Positions 26,529 to 36,420 of a stretch of 64,000 bases of DNA are shown piece by piece (positions within the stretch are counted from its first letter, which is position 1; every line of letters begins with the position of its first letter). The stretch comes from Alistipes sp. (GTDB taxonomy: Bacteria > Bacteroidota > Bacteroidia > Bacteroidales > Rikenellaceae), in the NCBI GenBank assembly GCA_017623505.1, contig JAGAOZ010000005.1:176710-240709 (forward strand), read 5' to 3'. The translations under genes were made by a program, and so were the position numbers. The notes under the pieces are model-generated. The model searched no databases. It was given only the letters and a program-made list of their open reading frames with translations, and was not told where the DNA came from.

Positions 26529-26576
26529 TATAAGGTAGATTCCCATCGCCTAACTTCGTTAGTCGGGGAATGACGT
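26529..26576 (+). repeat. REP-like hairpin element, copy B
   Basis: The same outer sequence as copy A (GGTAGATTCCCATCGCC and GTCGGGGAATGACG), with the tip stem changed to CTAAC/GTTAG around the same TTC loop. Between the two copies lies a stretch rich in CTCGGC/GGCTCTG words (about 26455-26525). Confidence 0.8.
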
Positions 26577-26580
26577 AAAT

Positions 26581-26606
26581 ATTAACAATGTTATAACTGC
26601 GTTAAT
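26581..26606. repeat. 26-bp palindrome, copy a
   Basis: ATTAAC and GTTAAT form the outer arms around an inner near-palindrome TGTTATAAC. A second copy lies 77 bp downstream at 26658-26683. Confidence 0.8.
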
Positions 26607-26657
26607 AGTTCTACGTCTATATTGCGCTGATTAACAATATATTATACTTATATATTC

Positions 26658-26683
26658 ATTAACAGTGTTATAACAACGTTAAT
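26658..26683. repeat. 26-bp palindrome, copy b
   Basis: The same design as copy a; here the centre TGTTATAACA is a perfect 10-bp palindrome and the outer arms ATTAAC/GTTAAT are unchanged. Confidence 0.8.
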
Positions 26684-26690
26684 GGTTTGT

Positions 26691-26935
26691 GGGTAGTAAA
26701 AAGACTACCCGCATAGCCTTGCGCGCTTTGGATAGTCCGATACTAACTCAACAGTAACCCAACAGTAGCCTGGGTAACCAATTAGTTACCCGCAGTATAT
26801 GAGAGGGACGAGCAACTCCTGGGGGATGCGAGTATAGCTTGGGTAATTAAATAGTTACCCGCAGTACTTGAGAGGCACGATAGGTTCAAACGGAGTGCGA
26901 AGAATGTCCGGGTAACCAATTAGTTACCCGCAGTA
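26691..26935 (+). repeat. Four-hairpin array with 69-bp period and covarying stems
   Basis: Four 20-bp hairpins, each with a 7-bp stem and a 6-nt loop, start at 26691, 26772, 26841 and 26910. Stems are GGGTAGT/ACTACCC, GGGTAAC/GTTACCC, GGGTAAT/GTTACCC (one wobble) and GGGTAAC/GTTACCC. Each is followed by GCAGTA or GCATAG and most by a TGAGAG- or TGGGAG-like word. The last three are exactly 69 bp apart; the first is 81 bp before the second. No ORF of note crosses the array. Confidence 0.88.
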
Positions 26936-26960
26936 CTTGGGAGAGATAGGTAATTATATG

Positions 26961-27039
26961 ATTACACAGATTACACAGATTACAAGATTACACACATTAC
27001 ACGTGCGTGTAATCTGTAATGTAATGTGTAATGTAATCC
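26961..27039 (+). repeat. Right arm of the long inverted repeat
   Basis: 79 bp, the reverse complement of 26071-26144 except for an extra 5 bp (an additional GTAAT unit). It ends 18 bp before the terminator of the methylmalonyl-CoA mutase operon. No target-site duplication was seen beside the two arms. Confidence 0.92.
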
Positions 27040-27057
27040 TCTCTGCCCGCCAACAAA

Positions 27058-27082
27058 AAGGGAGTCCAATGCGGACTCCCTT
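27058..27082 (-). terminator. Intrinsic terminator of the methylmalonyl-CoA mutase operon
   Basis: A perfect 10-bp stem (27058-27067 with 27073-27082, loop AATGC). Read on the - strand it is followed by TTTTTG. Confidence 0.85.
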
Positions 27083-27123
27083 AATTACTAATTACTAATT
27101 GCTAATTACTCATTGCGAGCAAA

Positions 27124-29268
27124 CTACTCGCTCAAAAGCTCCAGCATCTTGATACAAGCCTTAGCGATAGGGGTACCAGGACCGAAGATTGCAGCTGCAC
27201 CATCACGATACAACTCATCGTAGTCCTGTGCAGGGATAACACCACCTACTACCACGATGATATCCTCGCGACCGAGCTTCTTGAGCTCTGCGATAATCTG
27301 TGGAACGAGGGTGAGGTGACCTGCGGCGAGTGATGACACACCTACGATGTGAACGTCATTCTCAACAGCCTGCTTTGCTGCCTCCTCAGGGGTCTGGAAC
27401 AATGGACCCATATCTACGTCGAAACCAACGTCAGCATAACCCGTAGCAACAACCTTGGCACCACGGTCGTGACCATCCTGGCCCAACTTAGCAATCATAA
27501 TACGTGGCTGACGGCCCTCCTTCTTTGCAAACTCGGCACACATAGCCTTTGCCTGCTCAAACTCTGAATCCTGCTTCATACCTGATGAATAAACTCCGCT
27601 AATTGAACGAATAACTGCCTTGTAGCGACCTACAACAACCTCGCAAGCATCTGAAATCTCGCCCAGCGTTGCACGTACCTTAGCTGCCTCAACAGCCAAC
27701 TCCAAGAGGTTGCCCTCGCCTGTGCATACGCACTCGGTGATAGCTGCCAAAGCCTTATCAACAGCGGCCTGGTCGCGGTTAGCACGCAACTCCTGAAGAC
27801 GCTTAACCTGGCTCTCACGAACAGCTGTGTTGTCTACTGCCAAGATGTCGATTGGTGCCTCCTTCTCCAGACGGTACTCATTCAGACCGATAATCTTCTG
27901 CTCACCTGAGTCGATACGAGCCTGGGTACGAGCTGCAGCCTCCTCGATACGCATCTTAGGAATACCTGTCTCGATAGCCTTAGCCATACCGCCAAGCTTC
28001 TCAACCTCCTCGATATGTGCCCACGCCTTGTGTGCAATCTCGTTGGTAAGAGCCTCCACGTAGTATGAACCAGCCCAAGGGTCTACCTGACGGCAGATGT
28101 TGGTCTCCTCCTGGATGTAAATCTGGGTGTTACGTGCAATACGAGCCGAGAAGTCGGTAGGAAGGGCGATAGCCTCATCCAATGCGTTGGTGTGCAATGA
28201 CTGGGTGTGTCCCAATGCTGCACCCATAGCCTCGATAGCTGTACGTGCTACGTTGTTGAATGGGTCCTGCTCGGTGAGTGACCAACCTGAAGTCTGTGAG
28301 TGTGTACGCAGTGCCAATGACTTAGGATTCTTTGGCTCGAACTGCTTAACAATCTTTGCCCACAACATACGTGCTGCACGCATCTTGGCAATCTCCATAA
28401 AGTGGTTCATACCGATAGCCCAGAAGAATGACAAACGTGGTGCGAAAGCATCAACAGACATACCTGCGTTGATACCTGCACGCAAGTACTCCAAACCGTC
28501 TGCCAAAGTGTAAGCCAACTCAATATCTGCTGTCGCACCTGCCTCCTGCATGTGGTAACCAGAGATAGAGATAGAGTTAAACTTAGGCATATTCTTAGAT
28601 GTATACTCGAAGATGTCGGCGATAATCTTCATGGAGAACTTTGGAGGATAGATATAGGTATTACGTACCATAAACTCCTTCAAAATATCGTTCTGGATAG
28701 TACCTGCCAACTGGTCGAGGGTGCAGCCCTGCTCCAGACCTGTAACGATGTAGAATGCCAACACAGGCAATACAGCACCGTTCATAGTCATAGAAACAGA
28801 CATCTTATCCAATGGAATACCATTGAACAACACCTTCATATCCTCTACTGAGCAGATAGATACACCTGCCTTACCTACGTCACCTACTACACGTGGGTGG
28901 TCAGCATCGTAGCCACGGTGTGTAGCCAAGTCGAATGCTACTGACAAACCCTTCTGACCGGCAGCAAGGTTACGACGGTAGAATGCGTTAGACTCCTCAG
29001 CAGTAGAGAATCCTGCATACTGACGGATAGTCCAAGGACGCATAACATACATAGTAGAGTAAGGACCACGCAAGTAAGGAGCGATACCTGCCGCATAGTT
29101 CAAATGCTCGAGCTCCTCCAAGTCCTTTGCAGAGTAGTCCGACTTAACAGGAATCTGCTCTGCTGTAAGCCAAGGCTCAGCAGCCTGGCAAGAAGCGGTG
29201 CAGCACTCTGCCTTACCGCCTGCATATTTCAAATTTTCGAATTTTGCTCTCATAACTCTGCTCTTCAT
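27124..29268 (-). CDS. mutB: Methylmalonyl-CoA mutase large (catalytic, B12-binding) subunit
   Basis: 714 residues. It interconverts succinyl-CoA and (R)-methylmalonyl-CoA in the cytoplasm, the key step to propionate in fermenting Bacteroidales. The N-terminal TIM barrel carries the substrate-binding motifs [20 protein letters not shown] and [11 protein letters not shown]. The C-terminal cobalamin domain has the base-off signature [11 protein letters not shown] and the later VVVGGVIP. Its start codon overlaps the stop of the small-subunit gene by 1 bp (TAATG), which indicates translational coupling. Its length matches the family. Confidence 0.96.
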   Translation of the reverse strand: MKSRVMRAKFENLKYAGGKAECCTASCQAAEPWLTAEQIPVKSDYSAKDLEELEHLNYAAGIAPYLRGPYSTMYVMRPWTIRQYAGFSTAEESNAFYRRNLAAGQKGLSVAFDLATHRGYDADHPRVVGDVGKAGVSICSVEDMKVLFNGIPLDKMSVSMTMNGAVLPVLAFYIVTGLEQGCTLDQLAGTIQNDILKEFMVRNTYIYPPKFSMKIIADIFEYTSKNMPKFNSISISGYHMQEAGATADIELAYTLADGLEYLRAGINAGMSVDAFAPRLSFFWAIGMNHFMEIAKMRAARMLWAKIVKQFEPKNPKSLALRTHSQTSGWSLTEQDPFNNVARTAIEAMGAALGHTQSLHTNALDEAIALPTDFSARIARNTQIYIQEETNICRQVDPWAGSYYVEALTNEIAHKAWAHIEEVEKLGGMAKAIETGIPKMRIEEAAARTQARIDSGEQKIIGLNEYRLEKEAPIDILAVDNTAVRESQVKRLQELRANRDQAAVDKALAAITECVCTGEGNLLELAVEAAKVRATLGEISDACEVVVGRYKAVIRSISGVYSSGMKQDSEFEQAKAMCAEFAKKEGRQPRIMIAKLGQDGHDRGAKVVATGYADVGFDVDMGPLFQTPEEAAKQAVENDVHIVGVSSLAAGHLTLVPQIIAELKKLGREDIIVVVGGVIPAQDYDELYRDGAAAIFGPGTPIAKACIKMLELLSE

Positions 29269-31121
29269 TAGATACCCAACTCCTTAAGGTAGAACTTAAG
29301 TGTCTCGAGTACATTGCTCTTAACATTGATGAAATTGGTGATGCCCTGTGCCTCCAACTCAGGAGCGCAAGCAGGAGCACCTGCAACAACCAAGATAGCC
29401 TTGCCGCCGAGCAACTCCTTAACCTTTGGAGCGAGCTCTGCGTAGTCGTCATCCGACGCACAAACAACAACAATCTCAGCCTTTGATGCGAGTGCAGCCT
29501 CGACACCCTCCTCAACAGAGTGGAAGAATGTGTTATCCTCAACACGGATACCTGCACAAGCGAAGAAGTTGCAAGAGAACTGTGCACGTGCACGAGCCAT
29601 AGCCAAGCTACCGCAAGTGAGCATAAATGCCTTAGGCGACTTACCGCTACGGTCTACCTCCAAACGCATCTGCTCGAAAGCCATAGCACCACGATATGGG
29701 GTAAGAACGTTACCCTCAGCCTCTGTACGTGTTACTACACCAGCCTCAACAGCTGCGTCAGCAACCTCGGTGAAGTTAGGATACTGGTTAGCACCCAAAA
29801 GTATCTGACGACGAGTAGCGATGTTCTTATCCTTAGCAGCAGCTGAAGCCTTCACACGCTCTACGATGTAGCCTGCCTTGAACGCCTCTACGTAGCCACC
29901 CTTATCCTCTACCTCCAAGAAGAGCTTCCAAGCCTCCTGAGCGATAGACTTTGTGAGTGTCTCGATGTAGTATGAACCACCTGCTGGGTCTACAACCTGG
30001 TCGAAGTGTGACTCGTGCTTCAAAAGAAGCTCCACGTTGCGAGCGATACGCTTCGAGAACTCGTCTGATGAAGAGTACGATGCGTCAAAAGGAGTAACCT
30101 CCAAAGAGTGTACGCCTGCCAACGAAGCCGACATAGCCTCTGTTGTGCCACGCAACATATTTACGTATGGGTCGTATACTGTCTGGTTCCAAGTAGATGT
30201 TACAGCGTGAGCAAACATCTTGCAAGCGCACTCCTTCTCAGGGTTGTAACCCTTCACGATGTTAGCCCACAACATACGTGCAGCACGGAACTTGGCAATC
30301 TCCATAAAGTAGTTAGAGGTAACAGCGAACTCGAAACGAATCTTACGTGCTACCAAATCCACTGGCAAGCCCATCTCGGTAAATGCTACCAAGTAGTCGT
30401 GAGCCGCAGCAAGACCAAATGCCAACTCCTCAACGATGGTAGAGCCTGAGTTGCTGAAGATAGAAGCAGTAACGTTTACTACGCGTACGTGCTTATAATC
30501 AGCAGTAGCCTTGATAAGCTCCGCCAAAGTGCTAAGGCACTTCTCGCCCGTTGAATCCTGGCAGCAGAAGTGGCCCTTGCGTGCAAGGTTCTTAACGAGT
30601 GGGTCTACGCAGAAGTTGATGTGAACATCATCCTTAGCGATGCCCTCCTTCTCAACCTTTGCCAAGACAGCCTGAGCTAAATGAGCAATCTTCTTGCCCT
30701 GGAATGTAAGCTCCACAGCAGGGATTGAGATGCCCTCCAAAAGGGTATCTACCTGCTCAGCAGTAAGCTCCTCGCGGAGGATGAAACCGAGTGAATTAAC
30801 ACCCGCATTAAGGATTGTGAGAGCCTCCTTGTTGGCCTGCTCTACACACTTAACCTCTACTGACTGGTGAATAAGCCAGTTGTTAGAGTTGTGAGTACCA
30901 CGAACAAATGGGAACTCGCCTGCTTGCGATGCCAAGAACTCGACGCCCTCGAGGTCCTCCTTACGGTAGTATGGACGCAAGTTGAATCCCTCGGCTGTTC
31001 TCCATACAAGCTTACGCTCGTAATCAGCACCCTTAAGGTCTGTTGTGATTACAGACTCCCACTGCTCTGTCGAGATAGCTGGGAACTCCGCAAACAACTT
31101 TTCTCTTTCGGTATTAGCCAT
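29268..31121 (-). CDS. mutA: Methylmalonyl-CoA mutase small subunit
   Basis: 617 residues. It forms the heterodimer with the large subunit encoded immediately downstream. It has the same barrel architecture as the partner ([30 protein letters not shown]), but the C-terminal domain lacks the DxHxxG cobalamin motif; the matching place reads [13 protein letters not shown]. That is the normal difference between the subunits, so this one is structural. A -7 box TACCTTTG lies on the - strand at 31225-31218 without a clear -33. No epimerase or MeaB chaperone gene is in the window. Confidence 0.95.
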   Translation of the reverse strand: MANTEREKLFAEFPAISTEQWESVITTDLKGADYERKLVWRTAEGFNLRPYYRKEDLEGVEFLASQAGEFPFVRGTHNSNNWLIHQSVEVKCVEQANKEALTILNAGVNSLGFILREELTAEQVDTLLEGISIPAVELTFQGKKIAHLAQAVLAKVEKEGIAKDDVHINFCVDPLVKNLARKGHFCCQDSTGEKCLSTLAELIKATADYKHVRVVNVTASIFSNSGSTIVEELAFGLAAAHDYLVAFTEMGLPVDLVARKIRFEFAVTSNYFMEIAKFRAARMLWANIVKGYNPEKECACKMFAHAVTSTWNQTVYDPYVNMLRGTTEAMSASLAGVHSLEVTPFDASYSSSDEFSKRIARNVELLLKHESHFDQVVDPAGGSYYIETLTKSIAQEAWKLFLEVEDKGGYVEAFKAGYIVERVKASAAAKDKNIATRRQILLGANQYPNFTEVADAAVEAGVVTRTEAEGNVLTPYRGAMAFEQMRLEVDRSGKSPKAFMLTCGSLAMARARAQFSCNFFACAGIRVEDNTFFHSVEEGVEAALASKAEIVVVCASDDDYAELAPKVKELLGGKAILVVAGAPACAPELEAQGITNFINVKSNVLETLKFYLKELGI

Positions 31122-31217
31122 AATTGTTTAGGAAATTTTAGTTAATTTGTATATTAAAGTTTTCAAATAAAATTCGCTCTGATAATCTTTTAGATTATAA
31201 ATCGTTATTGTATCACG

Positions 31218-31225
31218 CAAAGGTA
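31218..31225 (-). promoter_or_regulatory. Putative -7 box for the mutA-mutB operon
   Basis: TACCTTTG on the - strand, about 97 bp upstream of the start of mutA. A matching -33 is not evident. The rest of the 475-bp gap (31122-31596) is A+T-rich and has no gene that I can see; on the + strand it holds TATTTTTG at 31530-31537 and a short TTTTGAAT repeat at 31558-31588, both just before glnN. Confidence 0.5.
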
Positions 31226-31596
31226 ACTAATTTTTCCTATTAAACCATACCTTTTTGCTTGCAAATTTGTTGAATTTTATTCTTGATGAATAAGGGTGTG
31301 GTTGAGTGGTGTAAAGCATTATTTATGGCTGATATTCTTATAAAGATGAAAATATATTCTAAACTCTATAAATAAGCTGATTTGTTGAGTTGTGTATTTT
31401 ATAGATGTTTTGTGAATTTTCGGTGGTATTTTTGCGGAAATAGAGATTATTTATTGGGGATTTGTTTAAAAATATAGGGTTGTGTGTGAGAAAATGCTGT
31501 AAATTTTACGTGATTTGCTGCAAAAGTGCTATTTTTGCACTCATAAAAGTTTTTAATGAAATTTTGAATTTTGAATTTTGAATTCCTGGTAAGGTT

Positions 31597-33765
31597 ATGT
31601 TGCGTTTTAAGATGGTTGAATCAGCACTCAATCGCCAAGTGCGTGAGGTGGTAGCTCCGAGTGCTCGCCCTTCGGATTATTTCGGTGAGAAGGTTTTTGG
31701 TCGCAATGTGATGCGTAAGTATCTCGACCGCACGACGTACGATGCGTTGATTCAGACAATGGATAAGGGTACACCGCTCTCGGCTGAGTTGGCTGATAGG
31801 GTAGCGGCAGGTATGCGTCAGTGGGCATTGGACAATGGTGCTGACCACTACACCCATTGGTTTCAGCCTCTGACGGGAGGAACAGCCGAGAAGCATGACT
31901 CATTTTCGGACCCTGACGGTAAAGGCTTTGTTATTGAGTCTTTTTCGGGTAAGGTGCTGGCGCAGCAGGAGCCTGATGCTTCGTCGTTCCCAAGTGGCGG
32001 TATACGTAACACCTTTGAGGCGAGAGGATATTCGGCATGGGACCCATCTTCACCGGCATTTATCGTAGATACGACGTTGTGTATTCCTACGGTCTTTATT
32101 GCCTATACAGGCGAGGCGTTGGACTATAAAGTGCCTTTGTTGCGTGCTATGACCGCTGTGGGTGAGGCTGCGACCGAGGTGTGCCACTACTTCGACAAGA
32201 ACGTGAGTCGTGTGCATACCTATCTGGGTTGGGAGCAGGAGTATTTCCTCTTGGATGAGAGCCTTTGGGCAGCACGTCCTGACTTGGTGCTGACAGGACG
32301 CACTCTGCTCGGTCACGAGTCGGCAAAGAATCAGCAGCTGGAGGACCACTATTTCGGTGCTATACCTGCGCGCGTAATAAACTTTATGAAGGAGTTGGAG
32401 TATGAGAGCCTCAAGCTCGGTATTCCGCTCAAAACACGTCATAATGAGGTTGCACCTAACCAATTTGAGCTTGCGCCCGTATACGAGGAGGCAAACTTGG
32501 CGAATGACCACAATCAGCTTCTGATGACCATTATGGATAAGATAGCCCGCCGCCATCACTTCCGCGTGTTACTGCACGAGAAGCCTTTTAAGGGCATTAA
32601 TGGCTCGGGTAAGCATAACAACTGGTCGCTCGGTACGGACACGGGAGTTAATCTGTTCAGCCCTGGTACAACCCCTGCCGAGAACTTGCAGTTTATAACC
32701 TTCTTGGTTAATGTCTTAGCTGCTGTACATCGCCATAACGGCTTGCTGAAGGCTGCTATTATGTCAGCTACCAACTCCCACCGTTTGGGCGCTAATGAGG
32801 CCCCACCGGCGATTATTTCGGCTTTCCTGGGCACGCATCTCTCGTCTGTGCTGGATAAGTTGGCACGCAGTAAGGATGATAACGCCATACGTTTCGATGC
32901 CAAGAGTGTGCTACGTATGAGTGGCATCTCGCAGATACCTTCTATCCTATTGGATAACACAGATAGAAACCGCACCTCGCCATTTGCCTTTACGGGTAAC
33001 CGCTTCGAGTTCCGTGCTGTGGGCTCATCGGATAACTGTGCTGAGGCTATCATCACGCTATGCTCTATTGTTGCAGAGCAACTGCGTGAGTTCAAACGTG
33101 AGGTGGACGAGAAGATTGCAGGCGGTATGAAGAAGGATAAGGCTATCTATGAGGTCGTGAAGCGTCTTATCAAATCCTCACGCCCTATCCACTTCGACGG
33201 TAATGGCTACTCCGACGAGTGGAAGCAGGAGGCTAAGCGTCGAGGCCTGGACTGCGAGACGTCGGCACCTCTTATCTTCGATAACTACCTGAGTAAGCAG
33301 TCGGTTAAGATGTTCTCTGCGACGGGTGTGCTGAGTAAGGTTGAGTTGGAGGCACGTACCGAGGTCAAGTGGGAGACCTACACCAAGAAGATACAGATTG
33401 AGGCACGTGTGCTAGGCGATATTGTGATGAGTCAGATTCTGCCCGTAGCATCCAAATATGAGGCTATATTGCTCGATAAGGTATATAAGATGCGACAGCT
33501 TGGATTGGATGGCGAGGCTGATGTGGCATTGTTAAACGATATTCAGTCGCGCTCTACGGCTCTGCACCGTCTTGTGCACGATATGGTTGAGGCACGTAAG
33601 GTTGCCAACCGCATAGACGACCAGCGAGAGAAGGCTATCCTCTACCACGACACGGTAGCTATCTTCTTCGATGACATCCGCGACCATATCGACAAGATGG
33701 AGGAGGTGATAGATGATCAGTTGTGGCCGTTGCCTAAATACCGCGAGTTACTCTTTATTAGGTAA
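31597..33765 (+). CDS. glnN: Glutamine synthetase, type III
   Basis: 722 residues, the typical length of the GSIII class, which is much larger than GSI or GSII. It makes glutamine from glutamate, ammonia and ATP in the cytoplasm. Family motifs include HWFQPLTGGTAEKHDSF, GWEQEYFLLDE, KTRHNEVAPNQFELAP, HEKPFKGINGSGKHNNWSLG, and NRTSPFAFTGNRFEFRAVGS, together covering the ATP and glutamate sites. The start could be ATG 31597 or ATG 31612. It is monocistronic, with a terminator at 33839-33872. Confidence 0.96.
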   Translation: MLRFKMVESALNRQVREVVAPSARPSDYFGEKVFGRNVMRKYLDRTTYDALIQTMDKGTPLSAELADRVAAGMRQWALDNGADHYTHWFQPLTGGTAEKHDSFSDPDGKGFVIESFSGKVLAQQEPDASSFPSGGIRNTFEARGYSAWDPSSPAFIVDTTLCIPTVFIAYTGEALDYKVPLLRAMTAVGEAATEVCHYFDKNVSRVHTYLGWEQEYFLLDESLWAARPDLVLTGRTLLGHESAKNQQLEDHYFGAIPARVINFMKELEYESLKLGIPLKTRHNEVAPNQFELAPVYEEANLANDHNQLLMTIMDKIARRHHFRVLLHEKPFKGINGSGKHNNWSLGTDTGVNLFSPGTTPAENLQFITFLVNVLAAVHRHNGLLKAAIMSATNSHRLGANEAPPAIISAFLGTHLSSVLDKLARSKDDNAIRFDAKSVLRMSGISQIPSILLDNTDRNRTSPFAFTGNRFEFRAVGSSDNCAEAIITLCSIVAEQLREFKREVDEKIAGGMKKDKAIYEVVKRLIKSSRPIHFDGNGYSDEWKQEAKRRGLDCETSAPLIFDNYLSKQSVKMFSATGVLSKVELEARTEVKWETYTKKIQIEARVLGDIVMSQILPVASKYEAILLDKVYKMRQLGLDGEADVALLNDIQSRSTALHRLVHDMVEARKVANRIDDQREKAILYHDTVAIFFDDIRDHIDKMEEVIDDQLWPLPKYRELLFIR

Positions 33766-33775
33766 CGAGCGTATA

Positions 33776-33820
33776 TAAAGGCGGATAGCGGCGTTACTCT
33801 TGTGATGAAAATCCTCACAT
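33776..33820 (+). repeat. Decayed copy of the TAAAGGCG repeat family
   Basis: The segment starting TAAAGGCGGATAGCGGCGTT and running to AATCCTCACAT aligns, with scattered changes, to the first 45 bp or so of the units at 60218 and 60343. The second half of the unit is absent. Confidence 0.6.
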
Positions 33821-33838
33821 ATATCTATATCTAATAAC

Positions 33839-33872
33839 AAAAGCGGAACGAATTGCTCGTTCCGCTTTCGCT
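33839..33872. terminator. Bidirectional intrinsic terminator between glnN and the collagen-like gene
   Basis: AAAGCGGAACGA (33840-33851) pairs perfectly with TCGTTCCGCTTT (33857-33868). T-rich sequence follows in both directions, as expected for two converging genes. Confidence 0.85.
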
Positions 33873-33891
33873 TTTAATTAGACCTCTTAAA

Positions 33892-36078
33892 TTATAGTGT
33901 TTGACCGATATATACAAAGTCAGTGCTGATAGTCTGACTCTTATCGCCACCATAGAACTCACCCCAAGTACAACGAATCTGGTAGTATGGGTGGTTATGA
34001 CGCTCATTACCGTTCATATGGAGATATACCTCCTCAAGGTTGTGCTCCATTTTACCCTCACGACCATCCTTGAAGGTGTAGTCCCAGCTTGAGATTTCGC
34101 CTCGGTCGCGGATGTAGAGATACTGTGGAGGCAGATTGTTGTTGGTTGGGTCCTCTGCTGTGTAGTGGTAAACCTCCGGACCATCGTTGTTTGAGCGGTG
34201 GTAGCCCCAAATCTCCTCTTTCTCGTTAGCAAAAGCAGCGAAGTAATAACGCTCGCCCCACCAACCGATACGACCAATATTGATGCCCTTGCTCTCCCAA
34301 ACACCGTCACCAGCATAAGTGAAGTCGCGAGTCCAGTCACCATTGCCACCGTGCTTGAGCTGAACGCCTGTGATAGCCTCCATAGTGATGCTCTTTGCTA
34401 CCAAATCAACAGTGATACGGTAAACAGCCTCAGTATCGTTCTGGAGTGTGCCCTCGCCCTCAACGAGCAAGCCTTCGCTAAGGATGTATGATGTAGCATC
34501 CTCCTTGTTAGATGATACGAGTGAGTACTCGCCTGCGGTAAGCTTGGTGTAGAGCTGATACTGCTTCTCGCCTATTACGCGGAACTCACGTGCACCGCTG
34601 ATATCCTCGCCAAACTCCGATGCAGCACCGTAGATAAAGAGCGACTTAGCAGCACCCTGAGCCACTGTGTACTCGATAGCGAGCTTACCATCCTTTGACT
34701 TAACGGTAACTACTGCCGAGCGTGCAGCACCCTCGTTAGCCGCAGCTACAAGTGTTATGCTCTGCTCAATCATAGCACGTGTAGAGGCTACTGAGAGCCA
34801 AGACTGTGCATCTTCTGGTATAACAACCTCACACTCTACGTTAGAGAGGAAGTTCAGTATAGCCTCGCCACCGTCAGCGTCTACATGGATAGTATCCTCA
34901 GAGTTGATGCTCAAACCAGCCTCCTCAAAGAGGATAGTACGCATCAGTGCCTTCTCGCCATTGGTTACCAGGACAACAACCTTGCTGTACTCGTCGATAG
35001 CAGCACCTGTGCGAATCTCAATCTTACCTGTCAGAGCGTCAGTTGCAACAACCTTAGCCTTAACGTCTGATGATGAAACTACCTCGATAGTTGCCTCGCC
35101 TGTTGAGCTTGTGATGGTGTATGAGAGCTCACGTGTTGAGTTAGGGCTCATAACGAGCAAATCCTCTGCGTCGAACTCAATGCTGAGTGTAACCTCTGCT
35201 GGAGCCTCGTACTTAGGGATAACGATAGTTGTGCCACCTGCGAGTGTGAATGTAACCTCATTCTCACCCTCCTCTACGCCTGTGAAGATACAAGCACTGC
35301 CAGGAGTTGTTGTGCCTACTGCTGAGCCGAGAGGCGACCACGTACCACCATTGTCGTATGATACATACCAGGTGTCGTTCTCAATCTTGAGCTGTGGAGT
35401 TACGCCAGCCTCGCCCTGAGGACCCTGCTCGCCCTGCTCACCCTGCTCACCTTGGGGGCCCTGCTCGCCCTGCTCACCTTGCTCACCCTGAGGGCCCTGT
35501 TCGCCCTGTTCGCCCTGCTCACCTTGTGGGCCTTGTGGTCCGGCAGGTCCCTGCTCACCTGGAGCTCCCTGCTCGCCTTGCTCACCCTGAGGGCCTTGTG
35601 GTCCCGCAGGACCCTGCTCACCCTGGTCGCCCTTAGGACCCTGTGCAGGAATCTTGTTACCCTCGGCGTCGGTTACCCACTCGCCATCGAGAGTCCAATA
35701 GTATACATCGTCGGAGTCCTTCTTGACGCCGAACTCAGGGATGTAGGTGTCGCCCTGTGCTCCCTGCTCGCCCTGAGCACCATCCTCGCCGTGATAGATG
35801 GTTACAGAGCCCGACTTTGAGAAGTTGATAACATAACCAACCTCCTTACCACCCTCTGTCAAAGGCTCAACAGATGTGATGTAGTCGTTCTGCTGGAGGG
35901 CATTTACCACGCTCTGCAACGCACTGATGTCGTTGTTGAGTTTGCCGCACAACTCCTCAAGAGCTGTAACACGGTCGTCCAAATCGTTTACGCTGTTCCA
36001 AAGATCGGTATCGTCGTAATCCTCGCACGATACGAACATTGCTCCCACGAGAGCAAACATTGTAAGTAACTTTTTCAT
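33892..36078 (-). CDS. Collagen-like surface lipoprotein with PL29-type N-terminal and BACON domains
   Basis: About 728 residues. The lipobox is MFVSC (Cys18), followed by EDYDD, the acidic signal for surface export. A heptad-like coiled coil (about 25-65, [20 protein letters not shown]) leads into a DUF4988 (PL29 lyase N-terminal) segment (to about 115), then 26 uninterrupted Gly-X-Y triplets (residues 147-224, mostly GEQ and GPQ), then BACON/Ig-like beta domains (about 290-490) and a SusE/F-like C-terminal domain. Coiled coils before collagen repeats usually trimerise them. I infer a long trimeric surface stalk carrying a ligand-binding head; no enzyme motif is visible. The ATG at 36078 is chosen because the lipoprotein signal starts there. 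Confidence 0.85.
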   Translation of the reverse strand: MKKLLTMFALVGAMFVSCEDYDDTDLWNSVNDLDDRVTALEELCGKLNNDISALQSVVNALQQNDYITSVEPLTEGGKEVGYVINFSKSGSVTIYHGEDGAQGEQGAQGDTYIPEFGVKKDSDDVYYWTLDGEWVTDAEGNKIPAQGPKGDQGEQGPAGPQGPQGEQGEQGAPGEQGPAGPQGPQGEQGEQGEQGPQGEQGEQGEQGPQGEQGEQGEQGPQGEAGVTPQLKIENDTWYVSYDNGGTWSPLGSAVGTTTPGSACIFTGVEEGENEVTFTLAGGTTIVIPKYEAPAEVTLSIEFDAEDLLVMSPNSTRELSYTITSSTGEATIEVVSSSDVKAKVVATDALTGKIEIRTGAAIDEYSKVVVLVTNGEKALMRTILFEEAGLSINSEDTIHVDADGGEAILNFLSNVECEVVIPEDAQSWLSVASTRAMIEQSITLVAAANEGAARSAVVTVKSKDGKLAIEYTVAQGAAKSLFIYGAASEFGEDISGAREFRVIGEKQYQLYTKLTAGEYSLVSSNKEDATSYILSEGLLVEGEGTLQNDTEAVYRITVDLVAKSITMEAITGVQLKHGGNGDWTRDFTYAGDGVWESKGINIGRIGWWGERYYFAAFANEKEEIWGYHRSNNDGPEVYHYTAEDPTNNNLPPQYLYIRDRGEISSWDYTFKDGREGKMEHNLEEVYLHMNGNERHNHPYYQIRCTWGEFYGGDKSQTISTDFVYIGQTL
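35407..35640 (-). repeat. Collagen-like Gly-X-Y coding repeat
   Basis: 26 consecutive triplets of codons starting with Gly; the later part repeats a 12-residue block ([12 protein letters not shown]) three times with almost the same DNA. The region is prone to slippage and assembly error. Confidence 0.92.
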
Positions 36079-36268
36079 TTGAGTTGTATTAAAATTTAGG
36101 TTATAAAGTGAATTTGCTCGGTTAAATCCTAACAAAGTTAGGCTATGAAGTTGGTGTTTGGTGTACGATTTTGTGCAAAATAAGTGTAGTAATGGGTTTT
36201 AGGTGTGGCAAAATGGGTTTTGAGAGGTATACTCTATATTAAATACGTACGTGTGCGTGCGAGATAAT

Positions 36269-36299
36269 TTTGCGGATTGAGAAAAATGTATTACTTTTG
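36269..36299 (+). promoter_or_regulatory. Promoter for the riboswitch-metK transcript
   Basis: TTTG (36269-36272), a 19-bp spacer and TACTTTTG (36292-36299). Transcription should start a few bases before the riboswitch stem at 36310. Confidence 0.75.
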
Positions 36300-36307
36300 C
36301 CACCCGA

Positions 36308-36356
36308 AATGTGGAAGGATTTGGACTGCTTGCAACCACAATAAAAATGCTAAACC
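36308..36356 (+). promoter_or_regulatory. SAM-II type riboswitch upstream of metK
   Basis: TGTGG (36310-36314) and CCACA (36336-36340) form stem P1. Between them lie GATTTGGACTGCTTGCAA, matching the conserved GATTTGA...GCTTGCAA part of the SAM-II (metA) motif. After P1 comes an A-rich linker and ATGCTAAACC, the conserved GCTAAA that folds back as the pseudoknot. SAM-II elements bind S-adenosylmethionine and are known in Bacteroidota and Alphaproteobacteria, normally turning methionine and SAM genes down. TAAACC (36351-36356) can also pair with GGTTTA (36395-36400), which could be the switching alternative. Confidence 0.8.
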
Positions 36357-36420
36357 AGCACATATTTATCAAGCACCGTAACTTCCATACCTAAGGTTTA
36401 ACTTTTTAATACCATTAAGT

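Noticed and set aside
26071..27039. Insertion sequence or CRISPR array
   Set aside because: No transposase ORF, no target duplication and no regular spacers; repeats of several families with unequal spacing do not fit CRISPR.
29268..31121. Missing cobalamin motif in mutA read as a broken gene
   Set aside because: The small subunit of this enzyme normally lacks the motif; the frame is intact and full length.
34667..35419. Long + strand ORF of 250 codons opposite the collagen-like gene
   Set aside because: Antisense shadow; the - strand frame has the lipobox, domains and Gly-X-Y pattern.
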